This document shows, piece by piece, positions 1 to 11,989 of a DNA stretch of 64,000 nucleotides (within the stretch, counting starts at the first letter, position 1; the number at the start of each line of letters is the position of its first letter). This DNA comes from Stromatinia cepivora. Lineage: Eukaryota > Ascomycota > Leotiomycetes > Helotiales > Sclerotiniaceae. The stretch is from positions 1,798,001 to 1,862,000 of the forward strand of contig RCTD01000002.1 of the NCBI GenBank assembly GCA_014898415.1, read 5' to 3'. The notes under the pieces are model-generated. The model made no database searches. It saw only the letters and a program-made list of their open reading frames with translations, and was not told the origin of the DNA. The position numbers were made by a program, and so were the translations under genes.

Positions 1-1705
1 TTATCAAATAGATCTATAATCTTTCGATCTACAACAATGAAACTTTATATAATCGAAACAGCAATACTAACAGAACCTATTGTATAAACAAAATTTATTA
101 CAATAGAACAAATCCTTTAAGAAATATTCTTGAAGAACCTCGAAATTATCTTTTAAAAGAAATTTAAGATTGTTTTAAAAAATATAGTAAAAGCAAATCC
201 TGATATCCTTCAAATAGTCATTCCATCAATAAAAATATCATATAATACAATAAATACAATATCAATCGAAATTATAATAATATACTTCACTAAAAATATA
301 ATAAAAATACTAAATATAGTTATTTATCTTCAAAACGATAAAGAAAAAAATATTATTGAAATCTTCGACGAAAACCTATTAGTATCTGATATACCCCAAA
401 ACTCATCAATTTATAAAGAATCAAAAAAGAAGGAAATTAATAATTTAATAAAAAACGGTATATTCGAAATTATATAACAAATAAATATATCAGAAAATAT
501 ACAAATATTCAAATCAAGATTTGTTAATAAGATTAAAACGAAGGTATTGAGAAAGTATTCTCAAAATCGAAATTTACAATCCAGATATAAAATGATATAG
601 AAAAGAAAACAATATTAATACAATCATTTACAATTTAGCAAACAAATCAATATTTGATATTAAACATTATAATTATCTTGTAATCAATTATACAAACAAC
701 TTTATATATTAAGAATATTACTCAAATCTATATACAAACAACATCTAATCTGATATAATTATTCTACATCCTACCACCCAAAGAAATAGAATTCCCGAAA
801 GGAATATTACTACAAATGATCAAATCATTATATAGTATACCAAAAACTAAAAATCATCAGTTTAGTATTTACTACAATTACTACCTCACTATACTCCAAA
901 TGATCCAATCAATCTACAATCCCTATCTAATATACACCAAATAGAAAGATAAAGCATTCGGACTAATAGAACTTCAAATAAATAATATAATCATTATAAC
1001 CAATAAAGCATTCACAAATAGAAAACAAAAAGAACTCAAAAATACAAAATTTCTTATAAAAAATCAAGAAACTTTATCATCCAAGAACTCCTTCAAATTC
1101 AATGGAATTATCATCATTCAAATAAATAACAACTTTATTTATATTAATCAGAAAAGATAATATACAAATCTACAATTTATTAAAACACAATTAATCGATA
1201 TTTATAATACAAAAAGCAAAGTTTGAAAAAATGTAATTCTAAAAGATCAATATATTGCTCAATATACAAAAGGAATTTATATTTCGATAATATATTAATT
1301 AGAAATATTATTCATTTTTTCTTTTACTATTCAGATTATCAATTTCAAGGAGGAAAATACGAAATTGATAAATAAAACAATTCAATGACAAATGAATAAT
1401 TCAATTAAAGGATTGAAATTCGTATCATTCGATTTCGATTCGCTGAAATTAGTAGTATTCATAAATGCATTATTTGTTAATAATCGAGATCTGTTTTTGC
1501 AAATCGAATATATCATTATATTAATGGATAAGAACAATAAAGCGAATTTAATTTATTGATTATCTATTAAATATAAAAGAATTATTAGAAACATATTAAT
1601 ATCGGAATTTTACAATATAATCTTAGGATTCGATGTTAGTATGATATTCAAGAGTATTATTGAAGATATATTACCAAAGTAGAAAGTATTATTAATTATA
1701 TATAT
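1..1705 (+). pseudogene. Family G copia pol fragment, RT to RNase H (left part)
   Basis: This is a Ty1/copia-type polyprotein remnant covering the end of reverse transcriptase and most of RNase H. Readable blocks include PKEIEFPKGILLQMIKSLYS near 770-835, FGLIELQINN near 958-990, and LKFVSFDFDSLKLVVF near 1413-1470, followed by an RNase H-like stretch ending near ILPK at 1670. Stops fall where related copia proteins have Gln or Trp, as RIP predicts. The reading frame stops at 1705 only because gypsy element D1 is inserted there; it resumes in frame at 53193 (LLIIYI then DSKSFYNC). The start of the element lies left of the window. Confidence 0.8.
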
Positions 1706-1987
1706 TGTCACGAATCGTGAACCACAGGAGGCTAATCACGTGATACCCCTTATCTCCCATATCAATTTATAAGCTGATCGTCTGTATATATACGTTACGA
1801 ATTATATGATTTAATATAATAAAATGGTAACCCTAATAATATATGCGTACAGCCCCGCAATTTATGAATAGATATTTATATATATATATCTAATCGCTTT
1901 TTATGAGTTATAATTCTTTAATTATAAATTCTAAGGAATATAATTGATTTTGTTTATTTAGTTTTATTATGACTTTTGTATATTATA
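1706..1987 (+). repeat. D1 5' LTR (282 bp)
   Basis: It begins TGTCACGAATCGTGAACC and ends with a RIP-mutated form of TGCGTCACA (here TATATTATA). It matches the split D1 3' LTR (28575-28663 plus 52995-53187) and the D2 LTR at 58518-58799 over the full 282 bp. The left 100 bp is nearly unmutated while the right half is heavily C-to-T mutated. Confidence 0.9.
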
Positions 1988-2883
1988 TTATTTATAATTT
2001 ATTTACAAATGTCCGATTATTTAATAATCTTTCAAATAATACTTTATTTTAATAATACTTTTTTAAATGAACTTTTACAAATATTATATTTAAAGGAAAA
2101 AGATTTATTCCGATTTAATTGATGAAGATATAAATACTTTTAGAAATATATTATTACTTTTATAATATAACGAATTCTTTTTCTTATATATCCCGATATT
2201 TCGAAAATCTATTCTAAGGAGTTATCCACTTCTCTTTAATTATTTCAATAAATCCTTAAAGAAAATATAAATACAAAATTGGATAATATTATTATTAAAA
2301 GAAAGAAAATTGATAAAGAGAAAATTCTAATATATAAAATCGATATTCTTAATAATTTAATTATTTCTTTTGAATTATTATTATAATTATAAGATCTCTA
2401 TACAATGATTATAAATTTGAAAAAAGAGAATCGATAATTGAAAGTTATAATGATAATGAATTTTGCAACAATGCAATCTTTTTTTAAATCCTAAATAATA
2501 TCTATACAAATATCCAGATCAACAATAATATTTGGGACTCCCCTTATTCCCTCAATCGAAACTCAAGAATCTTTACTCAAGCAAATTCGAAGATTCCGAA
2601 ATCAAAGGAAGAAAACTTTGATTAAATAATCTGATTATTCAGGGTTCTTCAATAATTCTCCTTTTTTTTCAAAAAAATGATGATTTATATAATAATCAAG
2701 GATCCCTTTATTCAAGAAATGGATTTAATCGATTAAAATCATATTCCTATATTAATTATAATTTATATTGAAATATATATATATCAAAACCTATAAATCT
2801 TATTATTAAATTTAACGATGATATTGAATTTAAAGTTAGTTTGTAATAATTATTAGTTATAAAATGATTTGAATTATATATTA
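1988..2883 (+). pseudogene. D1 leader and gag region, part 1
   Basis: This is the internal start of gypsy element D1, between its 5' LTR and the B1 insertion. By position it should hold the primer site and the gag start. I see no convincing primer-binding match just after the LTR and no intact frame; stops are dense. It continues at 16661 after removal of B1 and one TATTA duplication. Assignment rests on position in the reconstructed element, not on gag motifs. Confidence 0.55.
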
Positions 2884-3049
2884 TGTTGGAAATGAGGCCA
2901 TCATAGAATTAGAATTGAGGTCACGTGATCACAATGATGCACAGATCATATTTGGGGATAATCTCAATTCTATTCCTATTAGAATTATAGATCCTTAGTT
3001 CAATCTATATAATCAATAATACTACTACTTCCTGTATCAAAAGTTAATA
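2884..3049 (+). repeat. B1 5' LTR (166 bp)
   Basis: It starts TGTTGGAAATGAGGCC and ends AAGTTAATA, the mutated form of AAGTTAACA, giving TGTT/AACA ends. The same 166-bp unit occurs at 16490-16655, 29120-29285 and 36768-36933. Confidence 0.95.
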
Positions 3050-3067
3050 GGTTATGAAATCCGGTTG
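3050..3067 (+). promoter_or_regulatory. B1 primer-binding site, tRNA-Met anticodon type
   Basis: GGTTATGAAATCCGGTTG directly follows the 5' LTR. Its core is complementary to a methionine tRNA anticodon loop (CTCATAAC). That fits the half-tRNA priming known from Drosophila copia rather than 3'-acceptor priming. The tRNA itself is not in the window, so the primer identity is inferred. Confidence 0.6.
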
Positions 3068-3449
3068 TATAATAATGATTAGAAAACAAAGCAAATCAAG
3101 AAAGGATTAATATAGCTAATAGAAATAAAACAGAATGAAAATCAGAGTTTTTATATAATATTACCGAAACAGAGTTGAAATACAATAATACAGTTTATAA
3201 TTTATAACATTATAGACCAAAGCAAAAAGCAATCTATACAACACCGATACAGAATTATAGCAAAAGCGAAGAACAAATTCGCATAACTATAAGAAAATAT
3301 ATTACAATATAATTTTACAAATTTTTTTTATTATTTTATTTTTATATTTCTTTATTATCCTAAATCTATTTGTTATATATTTTTTAAAATTGTTTTAAAA
3401 ACCTAAAGATTATCTTTGATATTTATCAAACAATAAGAAACTTTTATAA

Positions 3450-4260
3450 TGTCGAAATCAAATAATCCTTTAAAGTTTGATTAAAACAATCATAAACAAT
3501 GGTTTAAACAAATAAAGATATAATTGAAAGGGAAAGGATGATTTTATACAATTGATCAAATATTAAACGAATATATACAGATTACAGGATTCAATATAGC
3601 ATCTATCTACAAGATCAATAATTATATATATTACAATGTCGAATTGAAATTGGAATATTTAAAGAACAAAGCGAATATATTATTATATATTTGTATAACA
3701 TTCAATAATAACGATAAAGCCTTTATCAACGAATATTCAATAGTATATATACTTTGAAGATATCTTAAATCAAAATATATTAGAGTCAATATAGTTACAA
3801 TCAATATATATATAATGATGATCCAGAATTTCAAATTTCAATCTGATATCTATCCCGATATAATCATTATCAAAATCTGGAATAAATTGAAAGAATATAA
3901 AAGGAAATTAGAAACTGTAAATAAAAGTTATCGATCAATATATTAAGATACTATCTTGTTTTTGGTTTTAATATATAATCTTTTAATCGATTATCAAGGA
4001 ATAATGAATATATTGGATATCCAAATCAACCTTAATATCAACGATAAGATCAAGTATTTATAAATTAAGGAATTTCGTTTTAAGAATGGATCAGAACAAA
4101 TACAAATTACAAAAGAATTTAAATACATTTTTCGATATTAAAAATCAGATTTCGAAATCTTAAATAATATTTGTAATCTATATCAAAAGAAAGGTTATTA
4201 TATATAAGATTATTTATATTTAATACGAATTAACAAATTCCTTTATAATTATCTTTGTTA
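3450..4260 (+). pseudogene. B1 gag
   Basis: This is a copia-type Gag remnant. It opens with a block like PLKFD-NNHKQWFKQIK near 3460-3515, the usual start of the copia nucleocapsid precursor, and runs through scattered stops. A decayed zinc knuckle, CNLYQKKGYYI followed by a second block, lies near 4170-4205; the family pattern is CxxCxxxGHxxxxC, so the His and last Cys are lost here. It would form the virus-like particle. It is broken by several TAA/TAG codons. Confidence 0.7.
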
Positions 4261-4289
4261 TCAAAAGAGAAGGGAATTATTAAATCCAA

Positions 4290-5830
4290 AGAAGATTCAT
4301 TTTAACAAAAAAGATCAAATATATTTTGTTAACAATATCTCTAAATTAGACTCCGATATTGAGGATATAATAAAGAAAGATTGTAATTTGATAAAGGAAA
4401 TCATTAATAAAACTTTCCTTAACAAATAATATACTGATATAAACACTTCTTTATATATATCTAATCAACCTTTATTATTTAAATTAATAAACTTTATTAC
4501 TAAATAAAGGATAAAAATTGATAAAGAAATAATATATTATCATTATTAAAGTTTAATGAATATAATATACAAAAATAATTCTAAGATATTACTTTCAAAT
4601 ATATTATATATATTAGAGTTAAAAGTAAACTTACTATTAGGAAAAAGGATTTATGAAATAAAGTTACAAAGGGAATTCAATTCTTATCATATATATTTCA
4701 AAAAGAATAATAAAAAAATCATTTATATTAGAATACAAAACAGAATATATATGATTTCATATATAATTAAAGAATACAAGAATATAACTCTCTATTCGAA
4801 TATATATCAAAATGATCAAGAAAAAGGCTTTTCTTTAAAGATAATCAATAGCATCAAAAATATCGATAATGAATTAATATTCAAAGAGAAAAAGAGATAT
4901 CTATTATAATATCGAAGATTCAATCATCTAAATCCAAATAAAATCAAGAATCTATACAAAGTATCCAATATAACCAAACCAATAAAAGTCCCAATTGAAT
5001 TAGATATCTATAAAATATATATATTCACCAAGATGATCAATCGTATTCCGAAATAATTGAATCTATACAAATCAAAGAAACTCGAATTTATACATTTCGA
5101 TATTACAGGATCATTCCCAAAATCGATTCGAAGGAATCATTATTTTATATTGATTATCGATAATTATACAAAAATAAATTGGATCATATCATTTAAACAA
5201 AAAAACGATACAATTCAAATATTGAAAATTTGGAAAAAAGAGATGAAATTGGCTATTAAAGAAAAGATCATTACAATTAGAATTAATAATATACTGGAAT
5301 TCTTACAAGTTATTCGTGAATAATCATTAGGTATACAATCCGAAATTACAATAATTGCTTTTTTATATCAAAACAAATCCACAGAATGAAATATAAAAAT
5401 TACAGAGATAGATATAAAAGTAATACTAAAAGAAATTGAATTATTATTAAAGTTTTGAAACAAAATTATAGAATATAATATTTATATTAGAAATTGTATT
5501 AGTATTAATCTTAAGATAAATAGAATAGATCGATCCTTTATAAAAGTTTTTACAGATATAATATTAGATATAAAGATATACAAAATCTGGAAAAGCAAAT
5601 GTTATATTTATATCAATTTTAAGATTATTCCGAAAAAGCAAAGATATAATAAATTGTGGGATACTTCAAAAGTCGATGTATTCTTAGGATATTCAAAAGT
5701 TACGAATAAATATATCAAAGTATATTTTTTAGAATTAGATTATATATTTCGATTAAGTAGAGTAATTATAAATGAATTTTATCGAGGAGGAGATTTGGAT
5801 TTTAAATTAAAAAATTGTGAATCAGATCTA
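4290..5830 (+). pseudogene. B1 protease and integrase
   Basis: The pol part that cuts the polyprotein and inserts cDNA. The protease is near 4310-4400; its catalytic Asp is not visible. The conserved pre-integrase end ILYILELKVNLLLGKRIYE is at 4591-4650. The integrase zinc region follows, with RRFNHLNPNKIKNLY near 4910-4960. The catalytic core is near 5057-5320 with LEFIHFDITGSFP, in which the first catalytic Asp (HFD) is kept. The C-terminal part includes KLWDTSKVDVFLGYSK near 5650-5700. The longest open pieces are 4556-4909 and 5057-5323. Confidence 0.8.
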
Positions 5831-7691
5831 TAAGAAATAAAGAATATAAAACCAGATCGAAGATTTTGTAATAGACCAATAATAAACAAGGTATCTTCTT
5901 TATTCTCAATATCAAATACAATATTTATATTATTTTCATTTCAAATATTCTCTTCAATAGATATTATACCAAGTTCAATGATTATATCAAATATTTCAAT
6001 TGTCGAATTAAAACCAGGTAAATTAAATATATCAATACTAATATATAATAAAGATGAAGATAATAATATCCAGAAAATAAATCAAGAATCTTCTTCCAAA
6101 AATATTTTAGATATTGAATTTATCATTCCAAAAATTCCAATCTAAGAATCAATTTTTGCAGATTTTAAATCTGTATTAAAAGCAAAATTTAAGATCATCT
6201 TAAATTTTATTGATAAACCCATTTTAATAGGATCAGAAAGTGAAGTAAATTTATAATTATTTAAGATCGAATAAAAGGATATAATAGATTTTGAAAACAA
6301 ATCTTCAAGGTATCTAATATAAAAACAGAAAAGAAATATAGAATAAAATCTTGAAGGAAAACGGGAAAACAAGATTATAAAGGTATTGATTGTAATATTT
6401 ATATAGGCTAAAATTCAAGAAAGTATAGAATATGTTATGATTATAATCCCAACTATTTATAAGATAGATTTTTATATCAAAAACAAGATCGTTTCAGATT
6501 TTATAATTTCGTTGATAGATATAAAAAATACAAAAGATATAATATATCTAATCGAAGAAGTTCTGGGAATCAAAATATTAAGAATTTATAAGAAAACAAT
6601 ATTGGATCAAAAACACTTTGAAAAATGGAAAAAAGTTATCCAAAAAGAAATCATATCTTTGATTCAAAATAATATTTAGGAAGAATATATATTTCCTAAA
6701 GGAAATAATCTGGTTTCGATAAAATAAGTATTTATAATTAAAACAAAGAATAATAAGGTAAAATGATTCAAGGTAAAATTAATAATTCGAGGGTTTAATT
6801 AGGTATTAGAAAAAGATTATAATGAAATATTTATATCAATAATAAGGCTAGATATACTCAAATTATTTCTAATTATTATTGTAAAGGAAAATTTGGAATA
6901 TTTATATTTCGATATCAAAAACGCCTTTATTGAATTGCATTTGAAGAAAAAGATCTACTTTGAATTACTCCAAAATATCAAAATCGAAAAAGGATATATA
7001 CTACGAGCTCTATGAAGTCTATATAATTTAAAGCAAACTAAAAGGGACTGGAGTTTATTATTGAAGAAAAAGCTTTTAGGTATAAATTTTGTACAAAGTT
7101 TGGCAGATTTATATCTGTATATATCTAAAGACCGTGATATAATATTACTAGTATATATCGACAATATCGTTATTATATTATATATATTATTGTAAATCAT
7201 TTAATTCGATGAAAAGCTATCAATTTGTTTTAATATCAAGAATTTAAAGGAGATTAATAAAATCCTAAATGTTAAGGTTATTTGTAATAGAAAAGTATAT
7301 ATATTAATTATAAACCAAAAAGAATATCTCGATATTATATTAACCAAATATAGTATTATATATAAACAATACTAAACCAAGAAATTGCCAATAATGAATT
7401 ATACCTATCTCCGATCAACAATTGATGATAATGAATTAACAGATATAAATGAATATCAATAATGAATAGAAAATATGATTCATTTAATGATATATATTCG
7501 ACCAAATATAATATTCTTAGTTGAAAGACTTTTACAATTTATAACAAAATCAACAAAACATTATACTATAGTTTTAAAGAATCTGATATGATATTTACAA
7601 TCAATAATCAAATAGAAGTTATAATTCAGACCAAAAGGAAGACAATTTAATATCTACAAAGAATACAATATACTTGATAATATAATAAAGG
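5830..7691 (+). pseudogene. B1 spacer, RT and start of RNase H
   Basis: A low-complexity Ser/Ile-rich spacer (5830-6400) precedes RT. RT motifs include YFDIKNAFIELHL near 6905-6945, the copia block D(V)KNAF, and LLVYIDNIVIIL near 7148-7183, where the YVDD catalytic box has become YIDN. The frame runs on to RNase H and stops at KVY (7691) because A1 is inserted. It resumes at 15990 as INTDWINNKYNRKS, the RNase H start. Confidence 0.85.
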
Positions 7692-7696
7692 TATAT

Positions 7697-8005
7697 TGTC
7701 ACGGAAAGCCCCGTGATCCCCTGTATCTTATGAAGGATCAAAGCGTATGCTTTTCAATCGAAATGAAGGATCTACTAGCCCTTACCAATCTACCAATTGA
7801 TAAAATGATCCTGATATCCTAATAAACAAAGCTCTAGTCTAATTAAGATGTATATCGGCTAGATAACTATTCATTTGTTTTATATATATAACTTTTGATT
7901 TATATAATCAAAGACAAATCATTTAATTCTTTTACTTTATCAATTATATATACCATTTATTCCCTGATCCCTGAAAGTGCTCTATAATTATATTATTCTG
8001 TAATA
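7697..8005 (+). repeat. A1 5' LTR (309 bp)
   Basis: It starts TGTCACGGAAAGCCCCGTGA and ends CTGTAATA, a mutated CCGTGACA. The family consensus ends are TGTCACGG and CCGTGACA, an 8-bp inverted repeat. Ten complete copies of this LTR lie in the window: four pairs (A1, A2, A3, A4) and two solo LTRs. Confidence 0.95.
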
Positions 8006-8023
8006 GTTATAAATTCAATAATT
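8006..8023 (+). promoter_or_regulatory. A1 primer-binding site (mutated)
   Basis: GTTATAAATTCAATAATT corresponds base for base, allowing transitions, to GTTATGAGTCCAATAGCC, the better preserved site of A2 (27081-27098, minus strand). The core GTTATGAG is complementary to a tRNA-Met anticodon loop. Confidence 0.55.
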
Positions 8024-8299
8024 TTTAAATCTATACAATTTCTTATCCAATGATTACTAAATATTTAAGGGATCATTCTTAAAATATTATTCCTATTTTA
8101 TCTATAATTCAATATTTATATCAATTTAATTATTTTCATTCAATATAATAAATGATCAAAATGATCTTCTTTTTACAATCCATACTCAATGATCGGAATA
8201 ATATCTATATTTGAAAAATAAATATCAAGTTCAAAGAATTTGGGATTCAATCAATCCAAAGAACGATCCGTTTGTTTTTATATCAGCAATATCCATTTT

Positions 8300-9300
8300 A
8301 AACTTTGATCTAACGATTGAATCTATCTATGTTTAGGTTGATTGGCTTTCAATCAAATCATCTGTTTTACCTTCTGTTATCGATCTTCAAATCAAATATG
8401 ATCAAAAGAAACAAATTCAATATCAAAAGGAATTTTCGAAATATCTTGTAGCGATCTAATCCAGGGAAAATACTAATGGAGATACGAAGATGAAAGATTC
8501 TGACGGTAATATATTGAGATCCATTTTTAATAGATCTATTATTCTATTTCTAATCATCTTCCAAGAAATCTTTTTCGAATTTGCTTCTTTCCAATTGGAG
8601 TATCGATATCAATAATAAGAATATATATAGAATTATAAAGCTTTCCGGAATATTTATAAATGGATCGAATTGTTAATTGATTAAGTATACTTTATAAAGT
8701 TATCTATTCTTAATCAGGGTATTATAATTCTTCCATTCAAAACGATTATCAATATATTTAAAAAGAAGTTTATATCTATAATAATTATTACCAAGCTTAT
8801 AGTACTACAAGAATATCGATCTATTCTAGTACAAACCTTACTCGACAAAACCGATTTTGTCAAATAGTATAGGGATTGGATTATAGCCTATATCAAAACT
8901 TTTGTATACGAGATTACTGAAGTATAGGATGAAATTGTTATCAACACTTTTTTATAAACTATTAATACCAGGATACTTCCAATTTGAACAAATATTATAA
9001 TTATATAAATCGAAATAAATAATCAATTCGGATTATTTAATCTTTCATTCAAACAATTCAGAAACATTTTTGAAGAATTAATCTTCCAGAATTCTATTTC
9101 CCCAAAAACTAAAAAAGGAGTATATTCTATACTTATTTTTTTCTAAAATGATAAAAAGTCTAAGAAGAATAAAAAGAATATCAATTCTGAAAGCAATTAA
9201 GGGATTAAGAAGATCTGGGAATATCCTTATAGAATCGAATCTAAATAGAACAATGAAATTGGTTATAATTATATTATATATAATTGCAAAGCCATAAAGT
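8300..9300 (+). pseudogene. A1 gag
   Basis: A Gag remnant upstream of protease. The best readable part, about 8821-9150, runs ILVQTLLDKTDFVK, DWIIAYIKTFVYEI, then NQFGLFNLSFKQFRNIFEEL, with TAG/TAA at former Gln or Trp codons. It resembles the UBN2-type Gag of copia elements in layout (helical, no cysteines). A clear zinc knuckle is not visible downstream. The same region is at 41800-42760 in A3 and, on the minus strand, at 51400-52450 in A4. Confidence 0.6.
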
Positions 9301-9449
9301 TAACACTTATTGGAAGAATTAATCTATTGTTTAAAAGGGTATTCAGTGAAAACAAACTATAAACAATTAAGGATCGAATAAGATTACATTTATAAAAGCA
9401 ATTTCACTCTAATTAAATCAAAAGGAAATGGATAAAAAGTTCTATTAAT

Positions 9450-11100
9450 CTTCCAGAATCTTTAATCAATATTACTATCTTGGATATTCGATACAATCAA
9501 TCAAAAGTATACTCTATAATAATAAGAATATACTATTTGTTTAATAATACTTTACTCAATAATTATAATGTTATATATATTATAAACGATATATCTCTAT
9601 TGGATAATTATTGATATCGATTATTCGATCTCAGTGATCTTGTAAAAGCAGGTATTTTCAGTTTCCAAGTCCTAGGATGCGAGGTTTGTATTATCAAAAG
9701 AATCATCAAAAAAGAAGGTTATTTTAATAATGATCTGATCTTGAATGATATAATATTCATCCCTGGCTTTTATATCAATATCGTTTTGGAGATTCGATTG
9801 GAAAAAGCCGGCCTATAATTCTCAGGATATAATTATACTTTTCGTAAAGAAGATTACATAAATAATATAATAATTGCTCAATATATTTATACTGAAAATC
9901 TTGTATTTTTAAAATACAAATTATTTTCTATTTATTCAAGTACTTTTTTATCTATTTCTATGAGTAATCCTTTTATAATATATTTAACAATAAATAGAAA
10001 AATAAATAAAATATTCTATTGTTTTTGTGATTCATCTTTTTCAAAAGAAAATATAAATGAAATGTGGTATAAATGCTTCGAGTATTTGAGAAAGGAAGTT
10101 TTTGAATATTTAGTATTTGTAATATAAAATATCAAAATAAAAGATATTATTTGTTTCAATTATGCCGATTGTACTTATACTTATATAAAGTAAATCATTT
10201 CTTGTATTCCAAATGATTATCAATTACCTCAGTTCTTTTACAAAATCCAATAGAATCTTTTTGATTTCGATAAAGGGTATAACAATGTATTATAGTTTTT
10301 ATTAATCAAAGAAATATATTATAATAAAATCTTTTTATATCCAATCTATTACAAAATATATAATGAAGTATTTGCAATTATTCAAAGCTTTGTAGCCTAA
10401 ATTCATTATAAATACAATCTAGTGATTGTAATGATCAAGCAGGATAATAATATATCTGTTATTGAAGTTATAGGAGCAATATTATTTGAGAAATGGATCA
10501 AATAAGAAGGTATCGAATTCGAGTTATCCCTATTTTATATATATGAATCTAATAAAAGATTAGAATATATAGGATAAGAAATAATCACAAAACAGATAAA
10601 AATGTAGATCATAATGGGTTTATTGAATAAATTATGGATAGAAATAATGCAAACTGTTATTTATCTATATAATATAAGTTTTTTGAAGGTCAAATCCTTT
10701 AAATTATTTAATAAAATGTTCGATATATGATTTTGTGATTATCTTTGTAAAGATAATCCTTTATTCGTAGAGAAAATATTTAATGATTTTTATTCCAACT
10801 AAAATGGAATCTATAAGTATAGATACTGAATTTATCCTTTGGATAAGAATAGAGAAATTGGAATTAATAGGAAATAGTACAAAATCAATCCTCGAATATA
10901 TATTGAGTATTTAGTAAATTATATCTCAGGTATACTGATTTATTATATATAGATATCTAAGCTCAATAAAGTTATTATTATTCGAAATATAATATTCAAT
11001 AAGGAATTCATTTATTATATAAATTCTATTAATCGAATGATTAATATTTATATTACAAAAAAGCTTAAGCAATTTGCTAAAGTTCTTGATCTATAAGATC
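9450..11100 (+). pseudogene. A1 protease remnant and integrase
   Basis: The protease and pre-integrase boundary is marked by DLILNDIIFIPGFYINIV near 9738-9790, the family block (L-x-D-V-x-Y-V-P-x-x-x-x-N). The integrase zinc region is near 10060-10190 (MWYKCFEYL, then CFNYADCTYTYIK, keeping two Cys). The core and C-terminal region follow, with TVIYLYNISFLKVKSF near 10650-10700 and IYIEYLVNYISG near 10888-10925, equivalent to the family's YIGYLVGY block. Multiple RIP stops leave it non-functional. Confidence 0.75.
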
Positions 11101-11960
11101 ATATCGAAATAGATGGGACGATTATTCAAAATAAGGATAATTATGAAAACTTCATGCATTTATCTATTTTTATAGATCGAAAAGCCCTTGATTCATTTAC
11201 TAAGTATACTTTAGATCTATTATTTATAAACGAATTGGTCTCAAAGATAAATATAGATCTGAAGAATGATAATAAGAATAAAGAAATCGATCTAGGATTA
11301 TCTAATCTATCTAATCTTTCAGGTAATAAAGATAAGGTATATAATGAAAATATATAAACACCAGTCGATTCTTTTATTGAAGAAATTGGAGAAACTGATT
11401 CTTTTATTGAGGAACAATTATATCTTGTGGATAAAGATATTGATACTATTCAAAAAAATGTCTATAACAATAATACAGATCCTGATTTTATTGAATATAT
11501 TGATATAGGGAATATAAAGTATAAGTCTATTAATCGTATTATCGAAGTTCTTTGTGGTGTATATGAAAATGATCTAGAGATTATTTTAATCGATCAATTT
11601 CAACGTTTCAAGAGAAAGTATATATATTAGAATAATCAATCAGAATATTCTGTAAAGGAAATCCAATCATTACAAAAACTGCTGTACCCTATATATTCAT
11701 TTAATTGATTTATAAAGGACTTGCGGATTTATGATCTTGAATAGATACCTAAAAGAGTTTGTATTATAAGGATTGAAATACTCAAGGCTCAGATCAATCC
11801 ATTTGAATTTCAATTATATAATTACTATTCGGAGTCATCTCTTTTCCGGGAGTCATCTAATTCTCATATCTCAGAGCAACCAATATATATACAAAGGCAA
11901 TTGTATATACAATAATATTATTAAGAAAACAATCCCAATACTGAATCTTATATAGGAATT
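11100..11960 (+). pseudogene. A1 integrase-RT spacer
   Basis: An acidic, Asn/Asp-rich linker between integrase and RT. Open pieces at 11154-11357, 11427-11630 and 11773-11955 lie in one pol path broken by stops, and are conserved in A3 (44725-45586) and A4 and A2 on the minus strand. Recognisable elements are IFIDRKALDSF and a repeated SFIEEIGETD/SFIEEQL motif near 11370-11415. No catalytic role is known for this part of the polyprotein. Confidence 0.6.
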
Positions 11961-11989
11961 ATTATATTTTAAAGAACAGATTCAATAGG

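Noticed and set aside
1988..2010. Primer-binding site of D1
   Set aside because: The sequence after the LTR is too AT-rich and mutated to match any tRNA end with confidence.
6142..7200. Minus-strand open frames at 6142-6372 and 6955-7200
   Set aside because: Mirror frames of B1 pol, which is readable on the plus strand with RT motifs. B2 shows the same mirror at 32604-32834 and 33432-33722.
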